NCBI RefSeq assembly: GCF_013466425.1
Contig: NZ_CP059165.1
Location: 3,286,001-3,350,000, forward strand
DNA length: 64,000 nt
Reading direction: 5' to 3'
Source: Mycobacterium vicinigordonae
GTDB lineage: Bacteria > Actinomycetota > Actinomycetes > Mycobacteriales > Mycobacteriaceae
Numbering within the stretch: position 1 is the stretch's first letter; each line of letters begins with the position of its first letter. The notes beneath the pieces were generated by a model. The model was not told where the DNA came from and did not search any database. It was given only the letters and a program-made list of their open reading frames with translations. Made by a program: the position numbers and the translations under genes. Below are positions 56,339 through 64,000 of this stretch, in pieces.

Positions 56339-56746
56339 ATGATTCGCGAACTGCTCACCGCCACCGCGGTCACGGGTGCGGCGGTCGGACTGGCACCGCT
56401 GGCCGGTGCCGACAACGGACGCTGGGAAGGCGACGTGCCGGGAATGAACTACGACGCGTCGTTGGGCGCACCGTGCGACAACTACGAGCGCTTCATCTTC
56501 GGGCGCGGCCCCAGCGGTCAAGCCGAAGCTTGCCACTTCCCGCCGCCGAACCAGTTCCCTGCGGCCGAGACGGGGTACTGGGTGATCTCCTACCCGTTGC
56601 GCGGTGTCCAGCAGATCGGCGCGCCGTGCCCGGGGCCGAAGGTCGCGGCGCAGTCGCCGGCCGGCCTGCCCATGCTGTGCCTCGGCGCTCAGGGCTGGCA
56701 GGAGGGCTGGTTCACCGGGGCAGGATTCTTCCCGCCCGAGCCCTGA
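56339..56746 (+). CDS. Secreted protein (Rv1891-like)
   Basis: A 135-residue protein with a signal peptide (MIRELLTATAVTGAAVGLAPLAGA, cleavage before DNGRW) and a mature part rich in Pro, Gly and aromatic residues with four cysteines. AAGGGA lies upstream of the ATG. Length and position agree with Rv1891. Function is unknown. The next gene starts 19 bases after its stop. Confidence 0.82.
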   Translation: MIRELLTATAVTGAAVGLAPLAGADNGRWEGDVPGMNYDASLGAPCDNYERFIFGRGPSGQAEACHFPPPNQFPAAETGYWVISYPLRGVQQIGAPCPGPKVAAQSPAGLPMLCLGAQGWQEGWFTGAGFFPPEP

Positions 56747-56765
56747 CCGTTCCCGCCTGGCGACG

Positions 56766-57053
56766 ATGAGCACCGCACCCGAGAGGACCCCAGTCCCGCG
56801 GTGGCTGCGCTTCGTCCTGGCTTCGGATCGCGCCGGCTCCGCGTGGTACATCGGGTGCGGTTTCTTCTTCGCACCCGCGCTGGCCGTAGTGTCGCCGTGG
56901 CCGACGGTCACCACGGTGCTGTGGTGGTTGATCGGGCTGGCAGGATTGTGGCTCGGTCTGCTTGGAATTGCGATGGCCGCAGGGCTCGCGCGAATCTTGC
57001 GGTCCGGCGCCGAGATTCCGGAGGATTACTGGCGAACTCTGGTCGACTACTGA
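56766..57053 (+). CDS. Small membrane protein (Rv1892-like)
   Basis: A 95-residue protein with two hydrophobic segments (WYIGCGFFFAPALAVVSPW and TVLWWLIGLAGLWLGLLGIAMAAG) and a polar C-terminus (EIPEDYWRTLVDY). Function is unknown. It follows the secreted protein by 19 bases on the same strand. Confidence 0.8.
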   Translation: MSTAPERTPVPRWLRFVLASDRAGSAWYIGCGFFFAPALAVVSPWPTVTTVLWWLIGLAGLWLGLLGIAMAAGLARILRSGAEIPEDYWRTLVDY

Positions 57054-57122
57054 CCTTCGTCACTCGTCAGGCGAATTCTCCGGCTCTACAGTCAGATCAT
57101 CCTCAACGAATAGGAGATTCCC

Positions 57123-57341
57123 ATGGCTTTCGACCCCAAGGATGCCGTCGACGCGGTTCGCGACATTGCCGTGAATGCGGTCGAAAAATCCGCGGACATC
57201 GTCGAGAACGTCACCGCGATCATCAAAGGTGATGTTGCCGGTGGCGCCAGCGGCATCGTTCAGAGCTCAGTGGACATCGCCACCGACGCGGTCGACCGGG
57301 TGAAAGAGGTTTTCACCGACAAGGACGACGAACTCGATTGA
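57123..57341 (+). CDS. Small acidic helical protein (Rv1893-like)
   Basis: A 72-residue amphipathic, Asp/Val/Ala-rich protein (AFDPKDAVDAVRDIAVNAVEKSADIVENV...), the same length as Rv1893. AGGAG lies just before the ATG. It has no membrane segment and no cysteines. The heptad-like pattern suggests a coiled coil. Function is unknown. Confidence 0.85.
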   Translation: MAFDPKDAVDAVRDIAVNAVEKSADIVENVTAIIKGDVAGGASGIVQSSVDIATDAVDRVKEVFTDKDDELD

Positions 57342-57363
57342 CGCGTGGCGAACCGCGCCGCCG

Positions 57364-58494
57364 TCAGGCGCCGGCGGCGGCGTTGAGTTCGTCGAGCTTG
57401 GTTGTCGCCTCGAGGTACTCCTGAACCCAGCGCTCGATCACGGCCGAGGTCTTCTCCACCTTGGTGAACTGGCCGACGACCTGCCCGACCGGATTGAAGG
57501 CCACGTCGACGGACTCGTTCGGATACCGGTTGGTGGCACGCACCGCCATGCCGGAGACCATGTACTGCAGCGGCATTCCGAGCGGCTTCGGGTTGTCCGG
57601 CTGTTCCCAAGCCTCGGTCCAGTCGTTGCGCAGCATGCGCGCCGGCTTGCCGGTGAATGACCGACTGCGCACGGTGTCGCGGCTACCCGCCTTGACGTAG
57701 GCCGCCTGCTGGACCGGGGTGTTGGAGGATTCTTCGACCATCAGCCACTGCGAGCCGGTCCAGGCGCCCTGGCAACCCAGCGCCAGCGCCGCCGCGATCT
57801 GTTGGCCGCTGCCGATGCCGCCCGCGCCGAGCACGGGCACCGGTGCGACTTCCTTGACGACCTGCGGCCACAGCACGATCGAGCCGACCTCGCCGCAGTG
57901 CCCCCCGGCCTCGCCGCCCTGCGCGATGATGATGTCCACGCCGGCGTCGGCATGCTTGCGCGCTTGCGAGGGAGAACCGCACAGGGCGGCGACCTTGAGG
58001 CCCGCGTCGTGGATGTGCTTGATCATCTCAGCCGGCGGGGTACCGAGTGCGTTGGCGATCATCTTCACCTTCGGGTGCTTCAACGCGACCTCGACCTGCG
58101 GGGTGGCGGTCGCCTCGGTCCATCCGAGCAGCTGCAGGCTGTCGCCGTCGCTGTCCTCTACCGGGACCCCGTGGTCGGCGAGGATCTTCTTGCCGAAGTC
58201 CAGGTGTTCCTGGGGCACCATCTTGCGCAACGTGTCGGCCAGCTCCTCGGCCGACAGGTGCGAATCCATACCCTCGTATTTGTTCGGGATGACGATGTCG
58301 ACGCCGTAAGGATGGTCGCCGATGTTCTCGTCGATCCAGTTGAGTTCGATCTCGAGCTGCTCGGGTGTGAAGCCGACCGCTCCCAGCACGCCGAAGCCAC
58401 CGGCCCTACTGACCGCGACCACGACATCGCGGCAGTGAGTGAAGGCGAAGATCGGGAACTCGATGCCGAGTTCATCGCAAATCGCGGTATGCAT
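57364..58494 (-). CDS. Nitronate monooxygenase family protein (Rv1894c-like)
   Basis: FMN-dependent TIM-barrel oxygenase of the nitronate monooxygenase/2-nitropropane dioxygenase family, 376 residues. It begins MHTAICDELGIEFPIF; the phosphate-binding region is AQGGEAGGHCGEVGS and VLGAGGIGSGQQIAAAL. Start ATG 58494 has AGGAG upstream. A perfect KstR box 37-50 bases before the start places it in the sterol-responsive regulon. The substrate is unknown. Confidence 0.9.
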   Translation of the reverse strand: MHTAICDELGIEFPIFAFTHCRDVVVAVSRAGGFGVLGAVGFTPEQLEIELNWIDENIGDHPYGVDIVIPNKYEGMDSHLSAEELADTLRKMVPQEHLDFGKKILADHGVPVEDSDGDSLQLLGWTEATATPQVEVALKHPKVKMIANALGTPPAEMIKHIHDAGLKVAALCGSPSQARKHADAGVDIIIAQGGEAGGHCGEVGSIVLWPQVVKEVAPVPVLGAGGIGSGQQIAAALALGCQGAWTGSQWLMVEESSNTPVQQAAYVKAGSRDTVRSRSFTGKPARMLRNDWTEAWEQPDNPKPLGMPLQYMVSGMAVRATNRYPNESVDVAFNPVGQVVGQFTKVEKTSAVIERWVQEYLEATTKLDELNAAAGA

Positions 58495-58530
58495 GCCTGC
58501 TCCTAGAAAGCTTGACCGAAGCTGAGGAAT

Positions 58531-58544
58531 TGGAACGTGTTCTA
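58531..58544. promoter_or_regulatory. KstR operator
   Basis: TGGAACGTGTTCTA matches TNNAACNNGTTNNA, the KstR site of cholesterol-catabolism genes, at every fixed position. It is 37 bases upstream of the nitronate monooxygenase start and 188 bases before the BVMO start, so it could serve one or both divergent genes. Confidence 0.85.
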
Positions 58545-58667
58545 GTTTAATACGGCTGGATGCGGCGAGGCCAGCCAGGTCTCGCGCCTGCCAACTAACG
58601 CCCTTCACCAGATGACCCTGCGGCCACCGCCATGCTGCTCTTGATCCGTTACAGGGCCGCGAGGTAG

Positions 58668-58704
58668 CGTAATCCCGCAATTACGAAACGTAGAGTAGCG
58701 TAAT
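58668..58704. promoter_or_regulatory. CGTAAT repeat cluster upstream of the monooxygenase gene
   Basis: CGTAAT-N6-ATTACG (58668-58685) is a perfect inverted repeat; a third CGTAAT lies at 58699-58704. It ends 27 bases before the monooxygenase ATG. It resembles a regulator site in a promoter, distinct from the KstR box. The regulator is unknown. Confidence 0.6.
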
Positions 58705-58731
58705 TTGAATCCACGGAAAGGACCCGCCTCG

Positions 58732-60684
58732 ATGCGCAGCCGCTACGCCGGGAAGCCCTTCACCACCTCCACCACGGAGATCGCCGCCGCACTCGAAGAC
58801 GTCAGCATCCCGACGCTACTGCTGTCGCTAGTACACATCACCGGAGATCCGCGCTTCATTCGCGACTTCAAGCAGCTCGGCGTGTTTCTAAACGAGGTCC
58901 AGGGATTCATGTCCGAGGAGGACAAGGCCCGTGCCCGCGCCGAGGCGCTGCCGGTGATTGTCGACTACCGCGATCGCGGTTGCCCAGAGCCCGAGCCGCT
59001 GAGCGATGACCTGATCCGGGAAATGATGGACTGGACGGCGTGCGAGCACGTTCCCGACGACTATCTGCTGCTGGCCCGCGAAGAGATGGACCTCGAGGGC
59101 GTTGACCCGCGCCACCCTGTCGCCCTGCCGCCGGATAGCATGGCCGAATTCCCGGTCGTCGTGATCGGGTGCGGCGAATCGGGCATTTTGGCCGGAATCC
59201 GGTTGAGACAAGCCAACATTCCATTCACAATTGTCGAGAAGAACGCCGGACCCGGCGGAACCTGGTGGGAAAACAGCTATCCTGGCGCCCGGGTCGACGT
59301 GGCAAATCACTTCTACTGCTACAGCTTCGAACCCAACAACGACTGGACGCACTACTTCGCCGAACAGCCTGAGCTTCGGGACTACTTCACCAAGGTGATG
59401 CAGAAGCACGACCTGGCGCCGCACACAAGGTGGAAGACCGAGGTCCTCGGGGCCGAGTGGGACGACGAATCCGACAGCTGGACAGTTCGATTGCGCACGG
59501 CCGACGGCGCGGACGACACGTTACGGGCACGCGCGGTGATCACCGCGGTAGGCCAGTTGAACCGGCCGCTGCTTCCCGACATCGAGGGCGCCGATACCTT
59601 CGAGGGGCCGTCGTTCCACTCAGCGGCCTGGGACCATTCCGTCGACTTGGCCGGCAAGCGCGTCGCGCTTGTTGGCGCCGGCGCCAGCGGGTTCCAAATC
59701 GCACCGGCGATCGCCAACCAGGTCGAGCATCTGACGGTGTTCCAGCGCACCGCACAGTGGATGTTCCCCAACACGATGTACCACGACGAGGTTCCCGCCG
59801 GCGTGCGCTGGGCGATGGACCACCTACCTTGCTACGGAAGGTGGTACCGGTTCCTGCTGCTATGGCCGGGCGCCGACAAAGGTCTGGACGCCGCCCAAGG
59901 CGACCCGCACTATATAGATCCCGATGGCCGGCAGGACTATGCGGTCAGCGACATCAATGCCGCCGCCCGGATGATGTTCAGCCAGTGGATCACTAGTCAG
60001 GTACCGGAAGGCCCGAACTCCGATGAGCTGCTGGCCAAGGTGCTGCCCAACTATCCGGCTACCGGTAAGCGCACTCTGCAGGACAACGGCAGCTGGCTGA
60101 AGACGTTGCAACGGGACGACGTCGAACTGGTGCGCACACCGATCCAGCGGATGACTCCGCGCGGCATCGTCACCGAGGACGGCGTTACACACGAGGTGGA
60201 CATCATCGTCTACGCCACCGGATTCCGCCACACCGATGTACTGTGGCCGCTGAAGATAAAGGGCCGCAACGGAATCGACCTGCGCAAACTGTGGGGTAGC
60301 CGGCCATACGCTTACCTGGGCATCACCGTCCCGGGCTTTCCGAACCTGTTCCTGCTCTACGGGCCAGGCACCCACCTGGCCCACGGCGGCAGCCTGATCT
60401 TTCAATCCGAACTTCAGATGCGCTACGTCAACCTGTGCCTGCAGCACATGGCCGAACGAAACATCGCCGCCGTAGAGCCCACCGCTGAGGCCGCCACCGA
60501 TTGGCATCGGCGCACCCAGACCGAGATCAAGAAGATGGTGTGGTCGCACCCCGCGGTCGAGCACTCCTACTTCAAGAACGCCGACGGCGAGATCCACACC
60601 GTCAGCCCGTGGCGCCTCAACCAGTACTGGGCCGCGGTACGCGAACCAGATTGGTCCAATTTCGTTGTGACAAAAGGAAAGTGA
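58732..60684 (+). CDS. FAD-containing Baeyer-Villiger-type monooxygenase
   Basis: A 650-residue flavoprotein that inserts oxygen into ketones or related substrates using NADPH. FAD site VVVIGCGESG (146-151 for the GxGxxG), GPGGTWWENSYPGARVD, second Rossmann VALVGAGASG and the BVMO fingerprint FEGPSFHSAAWDHS (FxGxxxHxxxW) are intact. An extra N-terminal helical region of about 140 residues precedes the FAD site. ATG 58732 follows GGAAAGGA. The zinc dehydrogenase 5 bases downstream could supply the ketone substrate. Confidence 0.9.
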   Translation: MRSRYAGKPFTTSTTEIAAALEDVSIPTLLLSLVHITGDPRFIRDFKQLGVFLNEVQGFMSEEDKARARAEALPVIVDYRDRGCPEPEPLSDDLIREMMDWTACEHVPDDYLLLAREEMDLEGVDPRHPVALPPDSMAEFPVVVIGCGESGILAGIRLRQANIPFTIVEKNAGPGGTWWENSYPGARVDVANHFYCYSFEPNNDWTHYFAEQPELRDYFTKVMQKHDLAPHTRWKTEVLGAEWDDESDSWTVRLRTADGADDTLRARAVITAVGQLNRPLLPDIEGADTFEGPSFHSAAWDHSVDLAGKRVALVGAGASGFQIAPAIANQVEHLTVFQRTAQWMFPNTMYHDEVPAGVRWAMDHLPCYGRWYRFLLLWPGADKGLDAAQGDPHYIDPDGRQDYAVSDINAAARMMFSQWITSQVPEGPNSDELLAKVLPNYPATGKRTLQDNGSWLKTLQRDDVELVRTPIQRMTPRGIVTEDGVTHEVDIIVYATGFRHTDVLWPLKIKGRNGIDLRKLWGSRPYAYLGITVPGFPNLFLLYGPGTHLAHGGSLIFQSELQMRYVNLCLQHMAERNIAAVEPTAEAATDWHRRTQTEIKKMVWSHPAVEHSYFKNADGEIHTVSPWRLNQYWAAVREPDWSNFVVTKGK

Positions 60685-60689
60685 GCGCA

Positions 60690-61715
60690 ATGCGTACGGT
60701 AGTCGTGGAAGGCCCGGCCAACATCCGGGTGGACACCCGGCCAGATCCCGTGCTGACCGGCCCGGACGGGGTGATCATCGCAGTGAGCGCCGCCGGCATC
60801 TGCGGCTCCGACCTGCACTTCTACGAGGGCGACTATCCGATGGCCGAGCCGATCGCCTTGGGCCACGAAGCCGTCGGCACGGTGGTTGAAGCCGGTCCCG
60901 ATGTCCGCACCGTCAAGGTCGGTGACGAGGTGATGGTGTCGTCAGTTGCCGGTTGCGGATCATGCCCGGGGTGCGCCACCAACGACCCGGTGATGTGCCA
61001 CTCGGGCTTGAACATCTTCGGCGGCGGGGTACTGCCCGGCGCTCAGACCGACCTGCTCGCCGTGCACGCAGCCGATTTCCAGGCCCGCAAGATTCCCGAG
61101 GGCATCACCACCGAACAAGCGCTGTTGCTCACCGACAACCTGGCCACCGGCTGGGCCGCCGCACAACGCGCCCACATCCCCTACGGTGGCACCGTCGCAG
61201 TGATCGGCTTGGGCGCGGTCGGCCTCTGTGCGTTACGCAGCGCGTTCGCACACGGTGCGGCAACGGTTTTCGCAGTGGACCGGGTACCGGGCCGACTGCA
61301 GCGGGCCGCCGACTGGGGCGCCACCCCGATCGAGCCGCCAGCCGTCGAGGCAATCTTGTCCGCCACCGGCGGCCGCGGCGCCGACGCGGTCATCGACGCC
61401 GTCGCCACCGATGCCTCGCTGACCGACGCGCTGTTCGCGGTGCGGCCGGGCGGTACCGTCTCCGTAGTCGGTGTGCATGACCTGCAACCGTTTCCGTTCC
61501 CGGCACTTGGCTGCCTGATCCGCAGCATCACGGTGCGCTGGACCACCGCGCCGGTGCAGCGCACCTGGCCCGAACTCATCCCGCTGCTGCAGTCGGGCCG
61601 GTTGGACGTCGACGGCATCTTCACCCGCACACTGCCGCTAGCCGATGCGGCGGCAGCCTATGCGACGGCCGCGTCACGTTCTGGCGAAGACGTCAAGATC
61701 CTCTTGCGGCCTTAA
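60690..61715 (+). CDS. Zinc-dependent alcohol dehydrogenase (Rv1895-like)
   Basis: A 341-residue medium-chain dehydrogenase. Catalytic zinc ligands [11 protein letters not shown] and GHEAVG; structural cysteines [15 protein letters not shown]; nucleotide fold [12 protein letters not shown]. Start ATG 60690 lies 5 bases after the BVMO stop with AAAGGAAA upstream, so the two form a pair that could oxidise an alcohol to a ketone and then to an ester. The 3' end overlaps the next gene by 4 bases, convergent. Confidence 0.9.
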   Translation: MRTVVVEGPANIRVDTRPDPVLTGPDGVIIAVSAAGICGSDLHFYEGDYPMAEPIALGHEAVGTVVEAGPDVRTVKVGDEVMVSSVAGCGSCPGCATNDPVMCHSGLNIFGGGVLPGAQTDLLAVHAADFQARKIPEGITTEQALLLTDNLATGWAAAQRAHIPYGGTVAVIGLGAVGLCALRSAFAHGAATVFAVDRVPGRLQRAADWGATPIEPPAVEAILSATGGRGADAVIDAVATDASLTDALFAVRPGGTVSVVGVHDLQPFPFPALGCLIRSITVRWTTAPVQRTWPELIPLLQSGRLDVDGIFTRTLPLADAAAAYATAASRSGEDVKILLRP

Positions 61716-62623
61716 CTTTTCGTCGCGGTGACGTATTGCGAGTGCATGAAAGCGTCGAGCTGGACATCGGTTTGCGACGGGGTCAGCCCGTAGCGCTGCT
61801 GTAGCTCCGGGTTGGTGCGCGTCGGTTCGACGGCCCAGCCGTGCCGGCTCAGCCATGCGGCGGGGTCGACGGGGTCGGCATAGGTGAGAGCGGAGAAGTC
61901 GACCTCACCGGACATGGTGACACCCGGGTGGGTCTTTTCCAATTCCGCCAGCCGATCCCGGTCCAGGCAAGACCCTAGCGCGCCAGTTGAAATCCGGCTG
62001 CCCGCTGCGCACAATTCGTCGATTCGCGTGAACAGCGCCTGTTGGGCACCACCGTTGAGATAGGGCAGCAGACCCTCCACCGACCAGGCGCTGGGCTGCC
62101 GCGGATCGAAGCCGGCCGCGCTCAACGCGGCCGCCCAATCGGCGCGCAAATCGGCGGCCACCTCGATTCGCCTGGCGGCCGGCACCACCCCCCGATCGGA
62201 AAGCACCCGCGTTTTGAACTCCAGCACTTTCGGTAGGTCGACCTCGAAAACTGTTGTGCCAGAGATCCATTGCAGCCGATATGCGCGTGAGTCCAGGCCT
62301 GCGGCGACGATTACCGCCTGTCGGATTCCGGCGTTGCCGGCGGCGGCGAAGAACTCGTCGAAGAATCGGGTCTGTACGCCGTAGAGCCGGGGAAAGGTCG
62401 TCTCGTCGTGCGAGGTCCCCGGGTTGGCCAACAAACCGGTGAGATAGGGGTCGGCGGACGCCTCGATGAACAGGGCGGCGAAGTCGTCGGCAACCAGCGG
62501 TTGCGCGCTTAGCGCGTGCAGCGCACGCCAGCCCGCCACCAACAGGGCGGTGTAGCCGACACCGCTGGCGATGTCCCACTGGTCGTCGTCGGAACGTAGC
62601 GAGCCGAATTTGGGTGACGTCAT
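61712..62623 (-). CDS. Class I SAM-dependent methyltransferase, TIGR00027 family (Rv1896c-like)
   Basis: A 303-residue mycobacterial methyltransferase-like protein. SAM-binding motif [14 protein letters not shown], then [13 protein letters not shown], and a middle [19 protein letters not shown], all diagnostic of the family. Many copies exist in each mycobacterial genome; substrates are unknown. It is separated from dtd by 16 bases on the same strand. Confidence 0.92.
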   Translation of the reverse strand: MTSPKFGSLRSDDDQWDIASGVGYTALLVAGWRALHALSAQPLVADDFAALFIEASADPYLTGLLANPGTSHDETTFPRLYGVQTRFFDEFFAAAGNAGIRQAVIVAAGLDSRAYRLQWISGTTVFEVDLPKVLEFKTRVLSDRGVVPAARRIEVAADLRADWAAALSAAGFDPRQPSAWSVEGLLPYLNGGAQQALFTRIDELCAAGSRISTGALGSCLDRDRLAELEKTHPGVTMSGEVDFSALTYADPVDPAAWLSRHGWAVEPTRTNPELQQRYGLTPSQTDVQLDAFMHSQYVTATKS

Positions 62624-62639
62624 AGGGGCGAAGGTACTT

Positions 62640-63071
62640 TCACAGCTCGAGCAATACCGTCACCGGCCCGTCATTAACCAGCTCAACCTGCATGTGGGCC
62701 CCGAACACCCCGGTTTCCACAATTGCGCCCAGCTGCACAAGAGCGTCGGCGAAGCTCGCCACCAACGGCTCTGCAACCGTACCGGGGGCCGCGGCGTTCC
62801 ACGACGGGCGCCGGCCCTTTGCAGTGTCGGCGTAGAGAGTGAATTGACTGATCACCAGAATAGGTGCGTCAACGTCGGCTGCGGATTTCTCGTCGGACAG
62901 GATGCGCAGGTTCCAGAGCTTCTCGGCCAGCCGCCGCGCCTGGTCGGGTCCGTCGTTGTGGGTGACACCGACCAGAGCCAGCAGGCCCTGCCGGCCGGGT
63001 TGGATCGCACCAACGACCTTGCCGTCCACCGAGACCGACGCCGATGTGACTCGCTGCACCAGAACCCGCAT
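62640..63071 (-). CDS. dtd: D-aminoacyl-tRNA deacylase Dtd
   Basis: A 143-residue enzyme that removes D-amino acids (such as D-Tyr) from tRNA. N-terminal [17 protein letters not shown], active-site [17 protein letters not shown], and the cross-subunit GxP-like VNDGPVT near the C-terminus. ATG 63071 gives the standard length. It is convergent to nothing and upstream of the methyltransferase gene, divergent from the Rv1898-like gene. Confidence 0.94.
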   Translation of the reverse strand: MRVLVQRVTSASVSVDGKVVGAIQPGRQGLLALVGVTHNDGPDQARRLAEKLWNLRILSDEKSAADVDAPILVISQFTLYADTAKGRRPSWNAAAPGTVAEPLVASFADALVQLGAIVETGVFGAHMQVELVNDGPVTVLLEL

Positions 63072-63126
63072 GGGCTCCGATGGTGCCATCTGGACCGTTG
63101 AGACCGATGCTGGGTACCCTCCCCAG

Positions 63127-63432
63127 ATGTCTGTCTTGGTCGCTTTTTCGGTAACTCCGCTGGGCGTGGGGGAGGGTGTTGGCGAGATCGTCGCCGAAGC
63201 GGTTCGGGTAGTCCGTGCTTCGGGGCTACCCAACAAGACGGACTCGATGTTTACCGTGATCGAAGGCGACAGCTGGGACGAGGTGATGTCGGTGGTGCAG
63301 CGTGCGGTGGGGGCTGTCGCCGCCCGGGCACCGCGAGTCAGCACCGTTATCAAGGCGGACTGGCGAACCGGGGTCAACGACGCGATGACACGGAAGGTCG
63401 AGTCCGTCGAGCGGTATCTCGCCGACGATTAG
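63127..63432 (+). CDS. Thiamine-binding-like MTH1187 family protein (Rv1898-like)
   Basis: A 101-residue ferredoxin-fold protein of the MTH1187/YkoF-like group: [44 protein letters not shown] and a C-terminal [11 protein letters not shown]. Homologues bind thiamine or related ligands; function is unproven. ATG 63127 is 55 bases from the divergent dtd start. Confidence 0.88.
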   Translation: MSVLVAFSVTPLGVGEGVGEIVAEAVRVVRASGLPNKTDSMFTVIEGDSWDEVMSVVQRAVGAVAARAPRVSTVIKADWRTGVNDAMTRKVESVERYLADD

Positions 63433-63503
63433 CGCCGATTGAACTCGGGCCTGCGCGTAGCGTGGTGCGAGTTGACTCCCACCAGGCACAAGGAGGCCGT
63501 CCA

Positions 63504-63536
63504 ATGACCGCTCATCGATCCGTTCCGGCGTCATGA
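63504..63536 (+). CDS. 10-codon leader ORF overlapping the collagen-like gene start
   Basis: AAGGAGG (63490-63496) lies 7 bases before an ATG that opens MTAHRSVPAS followed by TGA. The TGA overlaps the ATG of the collagen-like gene (ATGA). This is the standard layout of a leader peptide that couples translation. Alternatively a frameshift or sequence error splits one gene. A 10-residue ORF is too short to judge alone. Confidence 0.5.
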   Translation: MTAHRSVPAS

Positions 63537-63910
63537 CCGACTACGAAGGCGGCGGCGCTGGCGGCCAAGGCGGCGCGGGCGGGCAAGGCGGTGCCGGCGG
63601 ACGAGGCGGCGCGGGTGGAGCCGGCGGCCGCGGCGGCGACGGCGGCCGTGGAGGTCGCGGCGGAGACGGTGGACGCGGCGGCGACGGCGGCGGTGGAGGC
63701 CGCGGCGGAGACGGTGGGCGCGGCGGGGACGGCGGTCAGGGTGGTCAGCCAGGCCGGGGCGGTCCCGGCGGTGCCGGTGGATTGCCCGGCCAGCCCGGCG
63801 AACCAGGCCAACCGGGACAGCCAGGGCAACCGGGAGAGCCAGGCCAACCAGGCCGACCGGGGCAGCCCGGCCAACCAGGAGAGCCAGGTCAGCCCAGCGC
63901 CACCCGTTGA
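63533..63910 (+). CDS. Glycine-rich collagen-like protein
   Basis: A 125-residue low-complexity protein. After MTDYE it has a Gly-Gly-X region (about residues 6-80, X mainly Ala, Arg, Asp or Gln), then twelve consecutive X-Pro-Gly triplets (LPG, QPG, EPG, RPG), ending SATR. The XPG part is collagen-like and could form a triple helix. No signal peptide, membrane helix or PE domain is seen. The ATG has no own ribosome site; it overlaps the stop of the 10-codon leader ORF. Confidence 0.65.
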   Translation: MTDYEGGGAGGQGGAGGQGGAGGRGGAGGAGGRGGDGGRGGRGGDGGRGGDGGGGGRGGDGGRGGDGGQGGQPGRGGPGGAGGLPGQPGEPGQPGQPGQPGEPGQPGRPGQPGQPGEPGQPSATR

Positions 63911-63985
63911 GCCCGGGCGTTCGCACCCGCCCGAACCTAGGGCGCTGCTTCGGGTTCACTCGCGACACTGCGTAGGCTCACGACG

Positions 63986-64000
63986 GTGAGCGCACGCGCA
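63986..64000 (+). CDS. Possible 5' end of the next gene (cut by the window edge)
   Basis: GTG at 63986 opens the last five codons of the window (V-S-A-R-A). An upstream purine-rich stretch is weak. This could be the start of a gene, but nothing beyond five codons is visible. Confidence 0.25.

Noticed and set aside
60690..60706. GCGTACGGTAGTC resembling the mce-island operator at the start of the zinc dehydrogenase
   Set aside because: It lies inside the coding start (MRTVVV) and matches only part of the motif; chance similarity.
63531..63968. Leftward open frame over the collagen-like gene
   Set aside because: It reads Arg-rich low-complexity sequence that is the complement of GGX codons; the XPG pattern on the plus strand is more protein-like.

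Overview
The window is chromosomal DNA of a Mycobacterium. High GC, frequent GTG and TTG starts, antigen 85B (fbpB), Apa, a resuscitation-promoting factor, a complete mce operon, Bfr/Bfd with IdeR-type iron boxes, and F420-type enzymes all point there. Gene order follows the M. tuberculosis block Rv1857-Rv1898 closely (modA end, modB, modC, apa, Rv1861-like, adhA ... bfrA, Rv1877-like, glnA3, Rv1879-like ... cyp140, lppE ... rpfC, chorismate mutase, fbpB ... Rv1891-Rv1898-like). Several cassettes interrupt that order. An intact oxyR and a lon gene argue against the M. tuberculosis complex. Species cannot be fixed from the sequence alone.

Layout. 0-6 kb: molybdate ABC transporter, apa with a 12-fold NPA tract, small membrane protein, adhA, CPBP protease, MOSC protein. 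6-11 kb: phosphoketolase, SDR, then a deletion-type junction that joins a truncated GNAT gene to a 5'-truncated cytochrome P450, then a secreted protein. 11-19.5 kb: thiolase-like and epimerase-like genes, a leftward run (DUF72, HhH-GPD, TfoX-N, deazaflavin-type enzyme), and lon with an HspR-type (HAIR) operator. 19.6-25 kb: small secreted protein, lldD2, DUF1810, GH13 amylase, and ahpD-ahpC divergent from an intact oxyR. 25-33 kb: EthD-like, PPOX and enoyl-CoA hydratase genes, bfd and bfrA around tandem iron boxes, an MFS pump, a CMD-like protein, glnA3 and an amidohydrolase.

33.3-46.1 kb is an accessory island. It holds a small orphan protein, a TetR regulator, an eight-gene yrbE/mce operon, an orphan protein built of three Phd/YefM-like units, an epoxide-hydrolase-like gene and a gene remnant. 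Four copies of one 18-bp operator-like motif tie tetR, the mce operon and the triple-Phd gene together. I consider this the best candidate for an undescribed system in the window.

46-64 kb returns to the conserved order: cyp140, lppE, SDR, SRPBCC protein, rpfC, secreted chorismate mutase, fbpB, a DUF7159-type membrane protein, a YceI protein, a CYP125 paralogue, three small proteins, and nitronate monooxygenase with a perfect KstR box. These are followed by a Baeyer-Villiger-type monooxygenase, a zinc dehydrogenase, a methyltransferase, dtd, an Rv1898-like protein, and a collagen-like Gly-rich protein preceded by a 10-codon overlapping leader ORF. No rRNA, tRNA, CRISPR or insertion sequence was recognised.
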